A program made the translations under genes and the position numbers. Source: Pseudalkalibacillus sp. SCS-8 (GTDB lineage: Bacteria > Bacillota > Bacilli > Bacillales > Fictibacillaceae). From it: a stretch of DNA of 64,000 bases. Within the stretch, counting starts at the first letter, position 1; every line of letters begins with the position of its first letter. Below, piece by piece: positions 60,704 to 64,000 of this stretch. The notes under the pieces are model-generated. The model was not told the DNA's origin. It made no database searches and was given only the letters and a program-made list of their open reading frames with translations. The DNA is taken from the NCBI RefSeq assembly GCF_040126055.1, contig NZ_CP143541.1:1798001-1862000 (forward strand), read 5' to 3'.

Positions 60704-61645
60704 ATGGCAGACCTACAATTGTTTCCCACTCCAATGATCCACACACATAGTTACCGCAAAGAGATTCCTTATGGCGTCCGCATGATTCATGCAAATCGAA
60801 TGTGGGAACTAGGGTTTAAAGGGAAAGGGGTAGTCGTTGCAGTGTTGGATACGGGGTGTCAACCAGACCATCCAGACCTTCGTGGCAGAATCATAGGTGG
60901 ACGGAATTTCACCTCTGATCACGGTGGAGATCCTCGAAACTATTCAGATAATCACTTCCATGGTACTCATGTTGCTGGTACGATTGCAGCGAATCTGAAT
61001 GGATTCGGGGTAGCAGGTGTAGCTCCAGAAGCAAGCTTGCTCATCTTGAAGGTGATTCATGGTAGTGGAGCAAGTTCTTACGATAGTCTAATCCGTGGAA
61101 TCAATTATGCAATTAACTGGCGAGGACCCAATCGAGAAAGGGTTCGCGTAATATCTATGTCTCTAGGAGGACCAGTCGATGATCCAAGGTTACATGCCGC
61201 TATAAAACGAGCAGTCTCAAAAAATATTCTTACTGTATGTGCTGCAGGAAACCTTGGGGATGGACAGGCATATTCATTTGAGAGGACATATCCAGGATTC
61301 TATCCGGAAGTCGTTTGTGTCGGAGCTGTAACGGAGGATTGTACACCTGCTGCTTTCAACAATACAAATGATGGAATTGACCTGGTCGCTCCAGGGGTAA
61401 ACATTGCTTCTACTTACGTTGGTGGAAAATATGCCAAAACATCCGGTACTTCAATGGCCACCCCGCATGTGTCCGGTGCAGCCGCACTTTTGATACAGGG
61501 ATATGAAACTCAGTTGAGGAGAAGGTTGACCGAAAGGGAAATCTATAACTTACTTATCAATAACACACAAAGATTGGATTTTGATCGATCATCTGTAGGG
61601 AAAGGATTACTCGATCTATCCAAAGGGATTAAAGGAAAACATTAA
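60704..61645 (+). CDS. Intracellular subtilisin-like serine protease
   Basis: A 313-residue S8 protease without a signal peptide. The Asp-His-Ser triad is in VLDTGCQPDHPD, FHGTHVAGTIAA and SGTSMATPHVSGAAA. The short N-terminal extension contains IPYGV, like the LIPY-type inhibitory propeptide of intracellular subtilisins. It probably degrades cytoplasmic proteins at the start of sporulation or stress. AAAGGAGAT precedes the ATG. Confidence 0.92.
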   Translation: MADLQLFPTPMIHTHSYRKEIPYGVRMIHANRMWELGFKGKGVVVAVLDTGCQPDHPDLRGRIIGGRNFTSDHGGDPRNYSDNHFHGTHVAGTIAANLNGFGVAGVAPEASLLILKVIHGSGASSYDSLIRGINYAINWRGPNRERVRVISMSLGGPVDDPRLHAAIKRAVSKNILTVCAAGNLGDGQAYSFERTYPGFYPEVVCVGAVTEDCTPAAFNNTNDGIDLVAPGVNIASTYVGGKYAKTSGTSMATPHVSGAAALLIQGYETQLRRRLTEREIYNLLINNTQRLDFDRSSVGKGLLDLSKGIKGKH

Positions 61646-61646
61646 G

Positions 61647-61702
61647 AAGTATAGGGCAGGACTCGGTATCATTCAGTCCCATAAGCTCTATACTTTTTAT
61701 TT
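61647..61702 (+). terminator. Terminator after the subtilisin gene
   Basis: AAGTATAG pairs with CTATACTT at the base of a longer interrupted stem (GGACT/AGTCC inside), followed by TTTATTTT. Confidence 0.65.
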
Positions 61703-61771
61703 TGCAGAAAAGGGTTTCCAGGAAGATGTGTCGAAAGGCTTGTGGGCATACGGTTCATTGAAGGAGGAGAG

Positions 61772-62629
61772 ATGATGTCAAAGCCGATAGCTGTTGCCGT
61801 CATTCACGGTGCCGGCATCCAGAGAGAAGACTTTGCGGAGATCATGATAGATCGGCTCAAAAGAAAAATTTCGAAATTACAAGGACAATCCGGCCAACGT
61901 GATGCTTTCATATTTCAGCCGATCTATTGGGGAGAAATCTTCCATGATAAGGAACGGAAGCTGTGGGAATCCGTCCAAGAAGGGGGAGAACTCGATTTTT
62001 TAACAATTCGGAAGTTCATCATTGAATTTTTAGGTGATGCCATCGCATATCAGCCTACAAATGAGCACTTTGAAAATTATGAACGTGTTCATGCCATCTT
62101 TCGAGATACGTTAGAACGTTTAAGTAAGAAAGCCGGTGAAAAAGCCCCCTTGGTTGTTTTGGGTCATAGCTTAGGGACCGTAATATCCAGCAACTACTTT
62201 TATGATCTGCAGAAAGAAACAGATCCGTTACCTTACATCGAACAATGGAAAAAGGATGCAAGCCCACTAATGAAAGGAGAGACATTGGTTCAGTTCATCT
62301 CCCTCGGCTCACCTCTAGCACTATGGAGTTTACGGTACGTAGATTTCAACAAACCGATCCAAGTTCCTTCAGAAGCCTTTAAAGCAATGTACGAAAAAGG
62401 GAAAGGTGGCTGGTGGAACATTTATGATCGGGATGATGTACTGGGATACCCATTGAAGTCGTTAAATCAATCCTATGATAAGGCTGTCATGAAAGACATC
62501 GAAATGAATGTCGGTAACTGGGTCTCCAGCTGGAATCCCGTTTCCCATTTTCATTATGTCAAAGACGAACAGGTTATCGCTTTCATTGCAAAGAAACTGT
62601 TGGAATTACAGGCCTCATTATCCGATTGA
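61772..62629 (+). CDS. Alpha/beta hydrolase
   Basis: A 285-residue cytosolic hydrolase. The nucleophile elbow is VVLGHSLGTVIS, the oxyanion region VIHGAGIQRED at the N-terminus, and a C-terminal His is in SHFHYVKDEQV. Lid-like insertions contain aromatic-rich HFENYERVHAIFRD. No exact family is named. AAGGAGG precedes ATGATG (61772/61775); the frame extends upstream to a GTG without a ribosome site. Confidence 0.8.
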   Translation: MMSKPIAVAVIHGAGIQREDFAEIMIDRLKRKISKLQGQSGQRDAFIFQPIYWGEIFHDKERKLWESVQEGGELDFLTIRKFIIEFLGDAIAYQPTNEHFENYERVHAIFRDTLERLSKKAGEKAPLVVLGHSLGTVISSNYFYDLQKETDPLPYIEQWKKDASPLMKGETLVQFISLGSPLALWSLRYVDFNKPIQVPSEAFKAMYEKGKGGWWNIYDRDDVLGYPLKSLNQSYDKAVMKDIEMNVGNWVSSWNPVSHFHYVKDEQVIAFIAKKLLELQASLSD

Positions 62630-62706
62630 CAATGAGCATATTTCTTAATCACCGATTTACTTTTCTATATAATGAGCTTAATTGAAGAAAAGGAGTGAAT
62701 CTTGGA

Positions 62707-63537
62707 ATGATTACAAAAATTGAAGATACCGTACAATTACATAATGGTCTTGAAATGCCTCGGCTTGGTTTTGGCGTGTTTAAAGTCGAAGAGGGCTCTG
62801 AGGTTGTAAGTGCTGTTAAGACTGCTCTGGATATCGGCTATCGTAGCATCGATACGGCCGCTATCTATAAAAACGAAGAAGGTGTCGGAAAAGCGATAAA
62901 TGAATCCGACGTCCCACGAAACGAATTATTCATCACAACAAAGGTGTGGAACTCTGACCAGGGTTATGAAAGCACACTGAACGCATTTGATACCAGTCTT
63001 GAGAAGCTGGGTCTCGATTACGTGGATTTGTATTTGATCCATTGGCCTGTTGAAGGGAAATATAAAGACACATGGAAGGCAATGGAGAAGATCTATGAGG
63101 AAGGCCGCGCCAAAGCGATCGGTGTGTGTAATTTCCATGTCCATCATTTACAAGATCTGATGAAGGATGCCAATATCAAACCGATGGTCAATCAAATTGA
63201 ATTCCATCCAAAATTGATCCAGGAAGAGGTACGTGCGTTTTGTAAGCAAGAGAATATCCTCGTTGAAGCCTGGTCACCATTGATGCATGGTAAATTGCTC
63301 GATCATCCGACCTTAAAAGAGATCGGTGATAAATACAAAAAGTCTCCAGCGCAAGTCATTTTAAGGTGGGACTTACAGCACGACGTCATTACGATACCAA
63401 AATCGGTAACACCTGCTCGAATTAAGGAAAACGCTGATCTCTTCGATTTTTCTTTGACAGAAGAGGAAATGGATCAGATTGATGCTATAAATGAAAATGA
63501 ACGATTCGGACCAGACCCAGACAATTTTGATTTTTAA
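62707..63537 (+). CDS. Aldo/keto reductase (YvgN-like)
   Basis: A 276-residue AKR barrel. The tetrad residues are in GYRSIDTAAIYKNEEGVG (Asp, Tyr), ITTKVWNSD (Lys) and YLIHWPVEGKYKDTW (His). The NADPH site is IPKSVTPARIKENADLFDF. It resembles YvgN, a methylglyoxal/glyoxal reductase; broad carbonyl reduction is likely. AAAGGAG precedes the ATG at 62707. Confidence 0.9.
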   Translation: MITKIEDTVQLHNGLEMPRLGFGVFKVEEGSEVVSAVKTALDIGYRSIDTAAIYKNEEGVGKAINESDVPRNELFITTKVWNSDQGYESTLNAFDTSLEKLGLDYVDLYLIHWPVEGKYKDTWKAMEKIYEEGRAKAIGVCNFHVHHLQDLMKDANIKPMVNQIEFHPKLIQEEVRAFCKQENILVEAWSPLMHGKLLDHPTLKEIGDKYKKSPAQVILRWDLQHDVITIPKSVTPARIKENADLFDFSLTEEEMDQIDAINENERFGPDPDNFDF

Positions 63538-63551
63538 TTGAATGAATGTTT

Positions 63552-63593
63552 TAAGATGCTGACTTGATGGATAGAAGTCAGCATCTTTTTTTA
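63552..63593 (+). terminator. Terminator after the aldo/keto reductase gene
   Basis: AAGATGCTGACTT pairs with AGTCAGCATCTT, then T-run. Confidence 0.85.
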
Positions 63594-63631
63594 GGCTCTA
63601 TTAAGTATCGTATTGATTTTGTTAGCTTCAT

Positions 63632-63646
63632 GCGGACGCTTTCCGC
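63632..63646. repeat. GCGGACGCTTTCCGC hairpin element
   Basis: A short palindrome, GCGGA...TCCGC, within a ~110-base intergenic stretch bounded by AGGCTCT (63593) and AGAGCCT (63684). Similar GCGGACGCTTTCCGC sequences are widespread in Bacillus intergenic DNA as I remember them. It may be a remnant of a mobile repeat. Confidence 0.45.
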
Positions 63647-63728
63647 TTCTATTTTTCTTTAACAATCAATAATAAAAGCTGACAGAGCCTTTTCTAAAAA
63701 TTAGAGCTGATGGTCAAATCTGGTATGA

Positions 63729-63756
63729 TATAATAAATATTGACCAGGTGGTCAAT
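63729..63756 (+). promoter_or_regulatory. Promoter and TetR-type operator for the final ABC gene
   Basis: TATAAT (63729-63734) with a TGA extended element is followed at once by ATTGACCAGGTGGTCAAT (63739-63756), a dyad with 8-base arms around GG. A further half-site TGGTCAA lies at 63711. A TetR-family repressor bound here would block the transcription start. Confidence 0.6.
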
Positions 63757-63771
63757 ACCGTGGAGTGGGGG

Positions 63772-64000
63772 ATGATCATGAAAGCGATCGAGGTGCATCA
63801 TCTTACGAAGTATTATGGCAAACATCGTGCAATCAATGATTTAAGCTTTACTGTTGAAGAAGGGCAGGTTTTTGGTTTTATCGGCCCAAACGGTGCTGGA
63901 AAAAGTACGACAATCCGGACATTGTTGAATTTTATTTTCCCTACGAAAGGTTCTGCAAAGCTTCTCGGAAAGGACATTGTTACGGAAACAAAAGCGATAA
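63772..64000 (+). CDS. ABC transporter ATP-binding protein (3' end missing)
   Basis: The frame is open to the window end. Translation begins MIMKAIEVHHLTKYYGKH and contains Walker A GPNGAGKST followed by TTIRTLLNF. It is probably a DrrA/CcmA-type exporter ATPase. The site GTGGAGTGGGG precedes ATG 63772/63778. A TetR operator in its promoter suggests substrate-induced expression; the permease would be beyond the window. Confidence 0.85.
   Translation, partial: MIMKAIEVHHLTKYYGKHRAINDLSFTVEEGQVFGFIGPNGAGKSTTIRTLLNFIFPTKGSAKLLGKDIVTETKAI

Noticed and set aside
1..64000. Prophage or intact IS element
   Set aside because: No integrase, transposase, terminase or structural phage genes are present; the thyA intron is the only phage-like sequence.

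Overview
The window looks like chromosome from an endospore-forming Bacillaceae species. Supporting this are spoIIP, kapB, sinI/sinR, a SleB-type cortex hydrolase, a YjcZ-type small protein and a YhcN/YlaJ-type lipoprotein. Gene neighbourhoods known from Bacillus subtilis also recur: ypcP/ypdQ, ypjP-thyA-folA, ywqA-ywqB, ykoN/ykoP/ykoQ and gltC/gltA-gltB. Shine-Dalgarno sites are strong, TTG and GTG starts are frequent, and GC content is moderate. I see no rRNA, tRNA, intact IS element, prophage or CRISPR array.

Layout. 1-2.7 kb: the tail of an ABC exporter and galE. 2.7-4.2 kb: a dense regulatory block. sinI (47 aa) and sinR lie on the minus strand behind a class I c-di-GMP riboswitch and a pair of Spo0A-box-like sites; a 6S-like RNA with its own consensus promoter points the other way. 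4.2-12.3 kb: housekeeping genes (ypcP, RNase H-like, DJ-1/PfpI, HD hydrolase, ferredoxin, VOC protein, cvfB, fhs, a pncA-like hydrolase). 12.3-22.1 kb: CPBP protease, GNAT, the SNF2/SWIM pair, cvfC, a bacilliredoxin and an ABC-2 exporter. 22.1-28.5 kb: a 20-bp-period repeat, an MMPL transporter, a YpiP-type methyltransferase, an MFS transporter and threonine aldolase. 28.6-32.4 kb: two TrhO paralogues flank a glutaredoxin with an in-frame TGA, a SleB-like hydrolase and a GmhB-like phosphatase. 32.4-36.6 kb: kapB, spoIIP, ypjP, thyA and folA. 36.6-51.8 kb: an HD hydrolase, a lipoprotein/ATP-grasp/DUF350 operon, a PAS histidine kinase, the ykoNPQ set and several membrane or lipid-related genes. 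51.8-58.9 kb: gltC divergent from gltA-gltB. 58.9-64 kb: an EgtB-like sulfoxide synthase, an intracellular subtilisin, an alpha/beta hydrolase, an aldo-keto reductase and the start of an ABC exporter behind a TetR-type operator.

Three things stand out. (1) thyA is interrupted by a 268-nt ORF-less group I intron placed exactly after the codon for catalytic Arg166; splicing restores a 264-codon frame. (2) The glutaredoxin at 29709-29951 has TGA where the first cysteine of its CPPC motif should be. A 7-bp hairpin with a G in its loop sits just downstream, fitting the bacterial SECIS model, so this is a candidate selenoprotein. (3) A c-di-GMP-I riboswitch and Spo0A-type boxes both lie upstream of sinI-sinR, joining second-messenger and phosphorelay inputs at the biofilm/sporulation switch. 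KapB, the PAS kinase and SpoIIP in the same window fit the sporulation theme.
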